A DNA stretch of 5,238 bases. Origin: Campylobacteraceae bacterium. GTDB taxonomy: Bacteria > Campylobacterota > Campylobacteria > Campylobacterales > Sulfurovaceae. A program made the translations under genes and the position numbers. Below the pieces are notes generated by a model. It had not been told where the DNA came from and ran no database searches. It saw only the letters and a program-made list of their open reading frames with translations. Shown piece after piece: positions 1-4,631 of the stretch. The DNA is taken from the NCBI GenBank assembly GCA_027022775.1, contig JALVXO010000011.1, positions 1-5,238 of the forward strand, given 5' to 3'. The stretch's first letter is position 1; each line of letters starts with the position of its first letter.

Positions 1-169
1 CGATTGCATAATTTCTAACATGCCCCATATGTATGCGCCCGCTTGGATACGGAAACATACTTAAAATATACTTTTTAGGCAAACTGTGGTCGCCGCTTGG
101 CTCAAACGCCCTGTTTTCCTCCCAAACCTTTTGCCATTTGCTCTCTATATCTTTTGGATTATAACTCAC
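1..169 (-). CDS. leuS: Leucyl-tRNA synthetase, N-terminal fragment (partial, runs off the left edge)
   Basis: This is the first 56 codons of a class I aminoacyl-tRNA synthetase that charges tRNA(Leu) with leucine in the cytoplasm. The fragment reads VSYNPKDIESKWQKVWEE at its start, and residues 38-50 read MFPYPSGRIHMGH. That is the hallmark N-terminal Rossmann segment of LeuRS, with the class I HIGH signature as HMGH (residues 47-50). The following VRNYAI is also typical. The GTG start at 169-167 is chosen because GGAGAG lies 5 bases upstream (180-175), the family alignment begins there, and reading further back in frame meets a TAA stop (199-197) before any other good start. The remaining roughly 750-800 residues expected for the family (CP1 editing domain, KMSKS loop, anticodon-binding domain) lie outside the window. 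It is divergent from the outer-membrane protein gene at 358. Confidence 0.95.
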   Translation of the reverse strand, partial: MSYNPKDIESKWQKVWEENRAFEPSGDHSLPKKYILSMFPYPSGRIHMGHVRNYAI

Positions 170-174
170 TTCTT

Positions 175-180
175 CTCTCC
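175..180 (-). promoter_or_regulatory. Ribosome-binding site that fixes the leuS GTG start
   Basis: GGAGAG on the minus strand, 5 bases before GTG (169-167). It supports the non-ATG start, since no in-frame ATG lies between it and the upstream stop. Confidence 0.8.
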
Positions 181-198
181 GGGTAAAATTTAAAGGTT

Positions 199-204
199 AT
201 TATA
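199..204 (-). promoter_or_regulatory. Putative -10 box of the leuS promoter
   Basis: A perfect TATAAT lies on the minus strand, 29 bases before the GTG start codon. The transcript would begin near 192, leaving a leader of about 23 bases that includes the GGAGAG ribosome-binding site. No convincing TTGACA is found at the expected spacing (positions 222-227 read ACTAAT). Weak or absent -35 boxes are common for sigma-70 promoters of Campylobacterota. The position is a good fit, but the call rests on one hexamer in AT-rich DNA. Confidence 0.5.
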
Positions 205-286
205 TCCAAATGCGCTTTTTTATTAGTTAAATCAAAGGATTTGTGTAGAAATGAGGCTATTTTTTAAAAATTCTTTATTTTTATTC

Positions 287-317
287 ATTAGATAATCTTA
301 TCTTAATAGATTAGATA
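287..317. promoter_or_regulatory. Repeat cluster, possible operator upstream of the outer-membrane protein gene
   Basis: ATTAGATA occurs twice as an exact direct repeat (287-294 and 310-317). Between them lies TATCTTAAT (299-307), whose reverse complement ATTAAGATA is nearly the same motif. The first copy and the inverted copy also form the near-palindrome AGATAA-TC-TTATCT (290-303). GATAAT-type arms recall Fur-box half-sites, but the spacing is one base short of the standard dyad, so no regulator is named. The spacer is extremely AT-rich and chance is a real alternative. Confidence 0.3.
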
Positions 318-331
318 TTACTATTTTAATA

Positions 332-337
332 TATAAT
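332..337 (+). promoter_or_regulatory. Putative -10 box of the outer-membrane protein gene
   Basis: A perfect TATAAT lies 20 bases before the ATG at 358. A transcript starting about 7 bases downstream would have a leader of only about 14 bases, just enough to include TAAGGAG (346-352). No -35 match is seen at 309-314 (GATTAG). T-rich DNA at 260-288 lies further upstream. A less perfect -10, such as TAGATA at 312-317, would give a more usual leader length, so this assignment is tentative. Confidence 0.35.
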
Positions 338-346
338 TAATTTATT

Positions 347-352
347 AAGGAG
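347..352 (+). promoter_or_regulatory. Strong ribosome-binding site of the outer-membrane protein gene
   Basis: AAGGAG (TAAGGAG with the preceding T) lies 5 bases before the ATG at 358. It is among the best Shine-Dalgarno matches in the window and suggests high translation, as expected for an abundant porin-like protein. Confidence 0.8.
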
Positions 353-357
353 TAGAA

Positions 358-1506
358 ATGAAAAAAAGTTTGCTATTGAGAGGTTCTATAACCATCCCAT
401 TTATTGCTGTTAGTTTACTACATGCTACAAACGGCGACACACTTATTGGGGTAGGAGCAAAAACACGCTCTATGGGTGGAGCAGGCATCGCTTTGGGGCA
501 TGGTGCAGAATCTACACTTGTAAACCCGGCACTTATTACCAGCACAAAATCAAATCAAATAAGTTTTGGCGGAACAATTTTTATGCCAACAATCAAAACC
601 GATATAGGACCAAGCGGAAAATATGAAGAGAGTGATGCAGATATCAGTATGATTCCGGCAGTTGCAATCTCTTCCCATTTAAATAACGGAATCTACCTGG
701 GTATAGGAATGTATGGAACAGCCGGAATGGGAACCGATTTTAGAGATTCTAAAAACCCATATTTCCAAAAAATGGAAACCACTTTGCAGCTAATGCAGTT
801 TGTCGCACCTGTTGCATATAAACTTAACGGCTTAAGCGTAGCGGTTGCACCTATTATTCAATACGGCTCTTTAGATATAAATATGAATGGAAAAGGCAAC
901 GGGCAAAGACAGGATTTCGGATTTGGCTTTACCTTGGGAGCAATTTACGATTTTGGCAACGGCTTTAGCGTAGGTGCGGTTTACAAAAGCAAAATAAAAA
1001 TGAAATATAAAAATGAAATTTCTGCAATTGCACCGGGCTTTGGCGACCATTTAGACCAGCCTGCAGAAATAGGCATAGGTATCGGCTACCATAACGGTCC
1101 GCACTCAATTGCACTGGATTTTAAAAAGATTAAATGGGGCTCTGCGGCAGGATATAAAGATTTTGGCTGGAAAGACCAAAATGTAATAGCTGTAGGTTAC
1201 CAGTATGATGCGGGTAAATGGTCTGCCAGAGTCGGATTTAACCATGCAACTTCGCCTATTAAAATATACCCGGGCACTACGCAGATGGGCGGAATGCTGA
1301 ATTACTTTAATATTTTAGGTTTCCCTGCAACATCCGAAAACCATTTTACAGCCGGTGCTACTTACAATGTTAATAAAAATTTCTCTGTAGATGTGGCAGT
1401 GGTATATTCACCGTCTAAAAAGACAGTAGCAAGTATTGGAAATGCTAAAATTATAAACAGACACAAAGAGTTTAGCACAACAATACAGTTTAATTATAAA
1501 TTTTAA
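358..1506 (+). CDS. FadL/TodX-family outer-membrane beta-barrel transport protein
   Basis: The 382-residue product is predicted to sit in the outer membrane as a FadL-type barrel; known family members let hydrophobic compounds (long-chain fatty acids, aromatic hydrocarbons) diffuse across that membrane. Residues 1-23 form a signal peptide (basic MKK start, hydrophobic stretch, likely cut after LLHA). The mature N-terminus has the family hallmark: SMGGAGIAL (38-46), then STLVNPALI (52-60) containing the NPA motif of the hatch region. Alternating glycine/aromatic beta-strands follow, with DQPAEIGIGIGY (233-244) and FPATSENHFTAGATY (322-336), both typical late-barrel FadL segments. The protein ends in phenylalanine after QFNYK, the usual barrel-assembly signal. 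The start is fixed by AAGGAG 5 bases upstream. It appears monocistronic and converges on bpt, sharing the stop-codon TTAA. The substrate cannot be read from sequence. Confidence 0.88.
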   Translation: MKKSLLLRGSITIPFIAVSLLHATNGDTLIGVGAKTRSMGGAGIALGHGAESTLVNPALITSTKSNQISFGGTIFMPTIKTDIGPSGKYEESDADISMIPAVAISSHLNNGIYLGIGMYGTAGMGTDFRDSKNPYFQKMETTLQLMQFVAPVAYKLNGLSVAVAPIIQYGSLDINMNGKGNGQRQDFGFGFTLGAIYDFGNGFSVGAVYKSKIKMKYKNEISAIAPGFGDHLDQPAEIGIGIGYHNGPHSIALDFKKIKWGSAAGYKDFGWKDQNVIAVGYQYDAGKWSARVGFNHATSPIKIYPGTTQMGGMLNYFNILGFPATSENHFTAGATYNVNKNFSVDVAVVYSPSKKTVASIGNAKIINRHKEFSTTIQFNYKF

Positions 1507-2273
1507 TTTCTGGAATTTGCAGGCGGCTCCCAATCAACCCATTGCGGCTCTTCGTCAAATTTTGGGAAGCCGTCTAGAAGCTGGAGGGGTTTAAAGTTTT
1601 CTTTGTATTTGAATGCTTTGCACCCATCTACCCAGTATCCTAAATATATCCACTCTTTGCCTAATATTTTAGCGATTTCTATCTGTTTTATAAGCGAATA
1701 TGTGCCTAGAGAGAGTCTGGCGTAATCGGGGTCGTAAAAGAAATAAATAGAACTGATTCCATCATCTATTATATCGATTAAATCGACCCCTACAAGACGG
1801 TTATCTACAAAATAGAGCACCTCTTTGCCAAAATCATAAGGACCTTCGGCAAAATTTTCAAGATACTCTTTTGGGGTTATGTTGCCACCTCTCCAGCCGT
1901 CTTTTTCGCGCTTCCAGGCGTGGTATTTATTATAAAGTTCAATATGCGCCGATGTTACGCTTGGGCGCTGGATGACTATTTTTGTATCTTTATTTCTGTT
2001 AATTGCTTTCCGCTGCGATTTTGTCGGTTTAAATTTATATGCATTTATCCGGATGCTTTTACACTCATTGCAGCCGCTGCAAATTGGGTAAAAGTAATAT
2101 TTTCCAAAACGGCGCCACCCTCTTTGCACAACAGCGGTGTTAAATTCACTGTTTGAAACTTGAACATAACGGTAAAGCATCCGCACGCTTTTGCCCTTTA
2201 AATAGGCGCAGTCGTAATCTAGCGTGCAGAAATCTGTCGATGGGGGATTAAGTTTATTATTTTTACTCTTCAT
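1503..2273 (-). CDS. bpt: Leucyl-tRNA:protein leucyltransferase acting on N-terminal Asp/Glu (bacterial ATE-like)
   Basis: This 256-residue enzyme matches the Bpt family (EC 2.3.2.29), which moves leucine from Leu-tRNA(Leu) onto proteins with N-terminal aspartate or glutamate. That creates an N-degron for ClpS/ClpAP in the cytoplasm. The N-terminal ATE domain shows C16, DCAYL (21-25), RRFGKYYFYP (54-63) and the cysteine cluster C65-x2-C68-x2-C71, followed by SIRI. The C-terminal acyltransferase-fold domain shows SLGTYSLIKQIEIAK (188-202) and YLGYWVDGCKAFKYKENFKP (210-229), classic ATE/Bpt signatures. The same frame stays open back to an ATG at 2402. However, the extra 43 residues lack family character and would overlap the divergent methyltransferase gene, so M at 2273 is preferred; it lies about 20 residues before DCAYL, as in relatives. 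No Shine-Dalgarno precedes it. Homology is clear; the donor/acceptor specificity is inferred from the family. Confidence 0.9.
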   Translation of the reverse strand: MKSKNNKLNPPSTDFCTLDYDCAYLKGKSVRMLYRYVQVSNSEFNTAVVQRGWRRFGKYYFYPICSGCNECKSIRINAYKFKPTKSQRKAINRNKDTKIVIQRPSVTSAHIELYNKYHAWKREKDGWRGGNITPKEYLENFAEGPYDFGKEVLYFVDNRLVGVDLIDIIDDGISSIYFFYDPDYARLSLGTYSLIKQIEIAKILGKEWIYLGYWVDGCKAFKYKENFKPLQLLDGFPKFDEEPQWVDWEPPANSRN

Positions 2274-2279
2274 ACTGCG

Positions 2280-2285
2280 ATTGTA
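2280..2285 (-). promoter_or_regulatory. Putative -10 box of bpt, placed for a leaderless transcript
   Basis: TACAAT on the minus strand ends 6 bases before the ATG at 2273. If its last T is at -7, transcription starts at the A of the start codon. The sequence between the box and the ATG (CGCAGT) has no Shine-Dalgarno match, which fits leaderless translation. No clear -35 is visible (2303-2308 read ACATTA). Confidence 0.4.
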
Positions 2286-2297
2286 GCAAAAAATTGA

Positions 2298-2303
2298 TAC
2301 AAT
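2298..2303 (+). promoter_or_regulatory. Putative extended -10 promoter of the trmN6-trpC operon
   Basis: TACAAT preceded by TGA gives the extended -10 pattern TGnTACAAT (2295-2303). A start near 2310 leaves a leader of about 17 bases before the ATG at 2327, with only a weak CGGG (2317-2320) as ribosome-binding site. The -35 position (2275-2280) has no consensus and falls on the bpt -10/start region. This is the only promoter candidate I see for the four-gene run. Confidence 0.5.
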
Positions 2304-2326
2304 AATGTTTAAAAAACGGGTATAGA

Positions 2327-3031
2327 ATGGGAACATATATTTATCAATCGGCAAAAGGATACTGTTACAACAGCGATTCGATTTTTTTATACACTTTTGC
2401 AAAAGAGTTTAAAATAAGCGGCAATGTGCTGGATATCGGCTGCGGTGCGGGGGTTTTAACCACCCTTTTGGCAAAAGATTTCAAAGCCCGTTTTTTTGCG
2501 GTGGAAAAGCAAGAGACAATGTATAGGTATGCCAAAAAAAATTACGAAATCAATCAAGTTGAGGTTGATTTGCAAAACTGTACGCTTCAAGAGTATAAAA
2601 GCGGGGTAAATTTCGATTTTATCATTTCTAATCCTCCTTTTTACAAGGCAGACGGCAACCAGAGCCCAAATATTTCTAAAAATATTGCCAGATACCAACA
2701 GCATCTGCCGCTTGATATTTTAATAAATAAAAGTGCAAAAATGCTCAAAAACAGGGGTTATTTTATATTTTGTTATGATGCTTGGCAAATTGATGATATA
2801 ATGGCAGAGTTAAAAAGTGCCACCCTTCAGCCGGAATTTATTAAATTTGTCCATCCAAAAGCCAAAAAAGAGGCAAAAATTGTTATGATAGCAGCCAGAA
2901 AAGGTTCTAAAGCAAAATGCAAAGTTTTGCCGCCGCTTATAGTTTTTGACAGCAGCGGAAACTATACAAAAGAGGCGCAAAATGCCTTTAAAATGGCAAA
3001 CACACACTCAATAAAGGCGGAATTTGATTAA
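2327..3031 (+). CDS. TrmN6/YfiC-type tRNA1(Val) adenine-37 N6-methyltransferase (probable)
   Basis: The 234-residue product is a cytoplasmic S-adenosylmethionine-dependent methyltransferase. Its best fit is the TrmN6/YfiC family, which makes m6A at position 37 of tRNA1(Val). The N-terminus YIYQSAKGYCYNSDSIFL (4-21) corresponds to the family's substrate-side lead-in. VLDIGCGAGVL (34-44) is the glycine-rich SAM loop, the acidic residue E60 in FAVEK would hold the ribose, and NPPFY (102-106) is the catalytic motif of N6-adenine methylases. Length is close to the E. coli enzyme (about 245). NPPFY rather than NPPY, and the lack of an N-terminal helical domain, argue against PrmC/HemK glutamine methylation. 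It heads a run of overlapping genes and its last 8 bases overlap the next. The ATG at 2327 has only a weak CGGG upstream. Methyltransferase class is certain; the exact tRNA target is inferred. Confidence 0.82.
   Translation: MGTYIYQSAKGYCYNSDSIFLYTFAKEFKISGNVLDIGCGAGVLTTLLAKDFKARFFAVEKQETMYRYAKKNYEINQVEVDLQNCTLQEYKSGVNFDFIISNPPFYKADGNQSPNISKNIARYQQHLPLDILINKSAKMLKNRGYFIFCYDAWQIDDIMAELKSATLQPEFIKFVHPKAKKEAKIVMIAARKGSKAKCKVLPPLIVFDSSGNYTKEAQNAFKMANTHSIKAEFD
3013..3020 (+). promoter_or_regulatory. Ribosome-binding site supporting the TTG start of the YkgJ-like gene
   Basis: AAAGGCGG lies inside the last codons of the methyltransferase gene; its AAGG is 6 bases before TTG (3024-3026). The alternative ATG at 3057 has GAGGG only 16 bases away, too far. 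The TTG start therefore looks real and translationally coupled. Confidence 0.6.
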
Positions 3032-3404
3032 AAAAGAGGGATTTAAATACAGTTTTATGCCAAATGCATGCGCAAGCTGCGGCGGAGCTTGCTGTATTGG
3101 CGAAAGCGGTTATATCTGGGTAAATTACCCGGAAATTGAGGCTATTGCAAACTTTTTAAATTTGAGTATTGAAGATTTTGCAAAAAATTACTTAATCCGT
3201 GCAAAAAACCGCTACTCTTTAAAAGAGTTTAAGGTTAAAGAGTTAGGATATGCTTGTATATTTTTCGATACGCAAAAGAGGCTTTGCAAAATTTATGATG
3301 TGCGCCCGAAACAGTGCAGAACTTTTCCGTTTTGGGAGCAGTTTAAAACAGATACCAAAGAGTTAATAAAAGAGTGTCCAGGAGTGGTTTTAGATGAAAA
3401 TTAA
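3024..3404 (+). CDS. YkgJ-family cysteine-cluster protein (putative metal-binding)
   Basis: This 126-residue cytoplasmic protein belongs to the CxxCxxxCC / YkgJ family (Pfam UPF0153-type), annotated as a putative zinc- or iron-binding domain of unknown function. It has eight cysteines: C16-x2-C19-x3-C23-C24, followed by GESGYIWV (26-33), then C78, C88 and C98 spaced exactly nine residues apart, and C118. KIYDVRPKQCRTFPFW (89-104) is the conserved second half of the family. The TTG start gives an N-terminus (MIKKEGFKYSFMPNAC) of the usual length before the first cysteine and has AAGG 6 bases upstream; starting at the ATG at 3057 would leave only four residues before C16. It overlaps the methyltransferase by 8 bases and the TPR gene by 11. 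Neither the metal nor a partner can be told from sequence. Confidence 0.85.
   Translation: MIKKEGFKYSFMPNACASCGGACCIGESGYIWVNYPEIEAIANFLNLSIEDFAKNYLIRAKNRYSLKEFKVKELGYACIFFDTQKRLCKIYDVRPKQCRTFPFWEQFKTDTKELIKECPGVVLDEN
3072..3092 (+). repeat. Perfect 7-bp hairpin within the cysteine-cluster codons
   Basis: GCAAGCT (3072-3078) and AGCTTGC (3086-3092) are exact inverted repeats around a 7-base GC-rich loop (3079-3085). The hairpin lies on the codons for S18-C24 of the YkgJ-like protein, about 48 bases after its start codon. It stands out in AT-rich DNA. It has no T-run after it, so it is not an intrinsic terminator. It may simply follow from Cys/Ser/Ala/Gly codons. Confidence 0.6.
3380..3384 (+). 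promoter_or_regulatory. Ribosome-binding site of the TPR gene
   Basis: AGGAG lies 9 bases before the ATG at 3394, inside the P119-G120-V121 codons of the YkgJ-like gene. With the 11-base overlap it suggests coupled translation. Confidence 0.65.
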
Positions 3405-4629
3405 ATATATCATAGCAGCGCTTATTCTTGCTGCAGGCGCAATTTACGGCGCAGAGCAAAACAGCACTACAGAAGATGAACTTATTCTTAAAGCGCTTTA
3501 TTACAGTGACCAAAACAACCTAAAAGAGGCTGCAAAATATTGGAAAAAACTTTTTGAATTGACAAATAACGAAAAATATCTTATTGAGTATTTTAACAGT
3601 TCGCTCGCTTTTAAAGATATAAAAGAGGTTATTGCAGAAATAAAAGAGGTTTTAAAAACAAGAAACAGCAAAGAGCTTTATGAGCTTTTAGGCAGCCTAT
3701 ACACCCAAGAGGGGGATACCGACGGCATTATTGAAGTTATGAAAAACCTCTCAGACGGCGATGATGAATCCTCTTACGATTTAGCTTACCTTTACGCTTT
3801 GAAAGGAAAAAACAAAGAGGCTCTGGAAATTTATAAAAAGCTTTACAATAAGCATCACAATTGGAAGAGTTTAAAGGGTATTCTATCTATTTTGGTAAAA
3901 GAGAAAAAGGTAAAAGAGGCAAGCCGCATTTTATGGGAAGCCATAAACAGGTATAAAATGCCAAAAGAGGCTTATTTGGTTTATGTTGGCATCATAGATT
4001 TGGAAAAAGAGAGCGACAAAGCGGTTTTTGCATTTAAAAAACTTTACGAAATGACCAAAGACCCCAATTACATAAAACAGCTCATAAGCCTTTATATTTA
4101 CAGAAAAGATTACCCCAATTTAATAAAACTTTTAGAAAAAACCGAATATGACAATAAGTTGCTTTATGAGCTTTACCTGGATAAAAAGAGACTGGCAGAT
4201 GCTTATAAATTGCTAGATAACCTGTATAAAAAAACAAAAGAGCCAAAATGGCTGGCGGAAAAAGCTGTTTTAACTTATGAAATTGCAAAAAAGTATAATG
4301 CAGTTGATGAGAGAACCTTAAATGAGATGAGCAGGCTTTTTAAAGAGGCGTTTAAAAAGGGTGTAAAAAATGCAACATATTACAATTACTACGGATACAC
4401 GCTAATAGATTACGATAAAAATATTCAAGAGGGTATCGATTATGTTTTAAAAGCACTTAAATTAGAGCCAAAAAATGTATATTATCTTGACTCTTTGGCG
4501 TGGGGTTACTATAAGCTTGGAAAGTGCCAAGAGGCAAAAACGGTAATGAAGCAAATTAAAAAGCTCGGCAAAATCAAAGAAGATGAAATAATTAAACATG
4601 ACAGAGCAATAAGCAGGTGCAAGGAGTAG
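3394..4629 (+). CDS. Exported tetratricopeptide-repeat protein of unknown function
   Basis: The 411-residue product begins with a signal peptide: MKIK, a hydrophobic core (IIAALILAAGAI, 6-17), and a likely cut around YGA (18-20). The mature protein should be periplasmic or tethered to the envelope; there is no lipobox cysteine and no other membrane segment. The rest is almost wholly helical and built of TPR-like pairs. Examples are NLKEAAKYWKKLFEL (42-56), a repeat near 127-152 (YDLAYLYALKGKNKEALEIY), a degenerate stretch at 190-290, and a well-formed C-terminal pair with YYGYTLID (332-339), EGIDYVLKALKLEPKNVYYL (346-365) and DSLAWGYYKLGKCQEAKTV (366-384). TPR proteins are scaffolds for protein-protein contacts, so no reaction is assigned. 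The highly charged Lys/Glu composition is notable. Overlap with ykgJ and a 2-base gap to trpC place it in the operon, but its neighbours give no clear hint of its partner. Confidence 0.85.
   Translation: MKIKYIIAALILAAGAIYGAEQNSTTEDELILKALYYSDQNNLKEAAKYWKKLFELTNNEKYLIEYFNSSLAFKDIKEVIAEIKEVLKTRNSKELYELLGSLYTQEGDTDGIIEVMKNLSDGDDESSYDLAYLYALKGKNKEALEIYKKLYNKHHNWKSLKGILSILVKEKKVKEASRILWEAINRYKMPKEAYLVYVGIIDLEKESDKAVFAFKKLYEMTKDPNYIKQLISLYIYRKDYPNLIKLLEKTEYDNKLLYELYLDKKRLADAYKLLDNLYKKTKEPKWLAEKAVLTYEIAKKYNAVDERTLNEMSRLFKEAFKKGVKNATYYNYYGYTLIDYDKNIQEGIDYVLKALKLEPKNVYYLDSLAWGYYKLGKCQEAKTVMKQIKKLGKIKEDEIIKHDRAISRCKE
3616..3657 (+). repeat. Imperfect 21-base tandem repeat inside the TPR gene
   Basis: Two adjacent 21-base units (3616-3636 and 3637-3657) match at 16 of 21 positions and share ATAAAAGAGGTT exactly. 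They encode DIKEVIA and EIKEVLK, a seven-residue helical repeat, and keep the frame. A small local duplication is the simplest reading, though amphipathic-helix coding with biased codons could also produce it. Confidence 0.5.
4621..4626 (+). promoter_or_regulatory. Ribosome-binding site of trpC, formed by the last two codons of the TPR gene
   Basis: AAGGAG is the Lys-Glu codon pair ending the TPR protein, immediately followed by its TAG stop. It sits 5 bases before the GTG start of trpC at 4632. This fixes the non-ATG start and implies that ribosomes ending on the TPR gene restart on trpC. Confidence 0.85.
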
Positions 4630-4631
4630 CA

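Noticed and set aside
229..242. Short hairpin AAATC-AAAG-GATTT in the leuS upstream region
   Set aside because: It has only five mostly A-T pairs and lies upstream of the predicted leuS transcription start, so it would not be in the leader; likely chance.
1521..1571. Possible stem CGGCTCCC / GGGAAGCCG near the convergent stops, as a bidirectional terminator
   Set aside because: The loop is about 30 bases, the stem has a bulge, no T-run follows on either strand, and it is inside bpt coding sequence.
1920..2156. Open frame of 78 codons on the plus strand inside bpt
   Set aside because: It is antisense to a clear conserved gene, has no ribosome-binding site and no recognisable protein character. 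The same applies to other short frames opposite the barrel, methyltransferase, TPR and trpC genes.
2305..2325. A six-codon reading frame (MFKKRV) just before the methyltransferase start
   Set aside because: It has no ribosome-binding site, its ATG would lie before the predicted transcription start, and nothing about the peptide suggests a leader or attenuator.
2274..2402. Upstream extension of bpt to an ATG at 2402 (43 extra residues beginning MQKCIKKSNR)
   Set aside because: The extra stretch has no bpt-family character, overlaps the start of the divergent methyltransferase gene and would bury both promoters. The methionine at 2273 gives the normal family length.
3057..3404. ATG at 3057 as the start of the YkgJ-like gene
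   Set aside because: It would leave only four residues before the first metal-site cysteine and has no ribosome-binding site at proper spacing, whereas TTG 3024 has AAGG 6 bases upstream.
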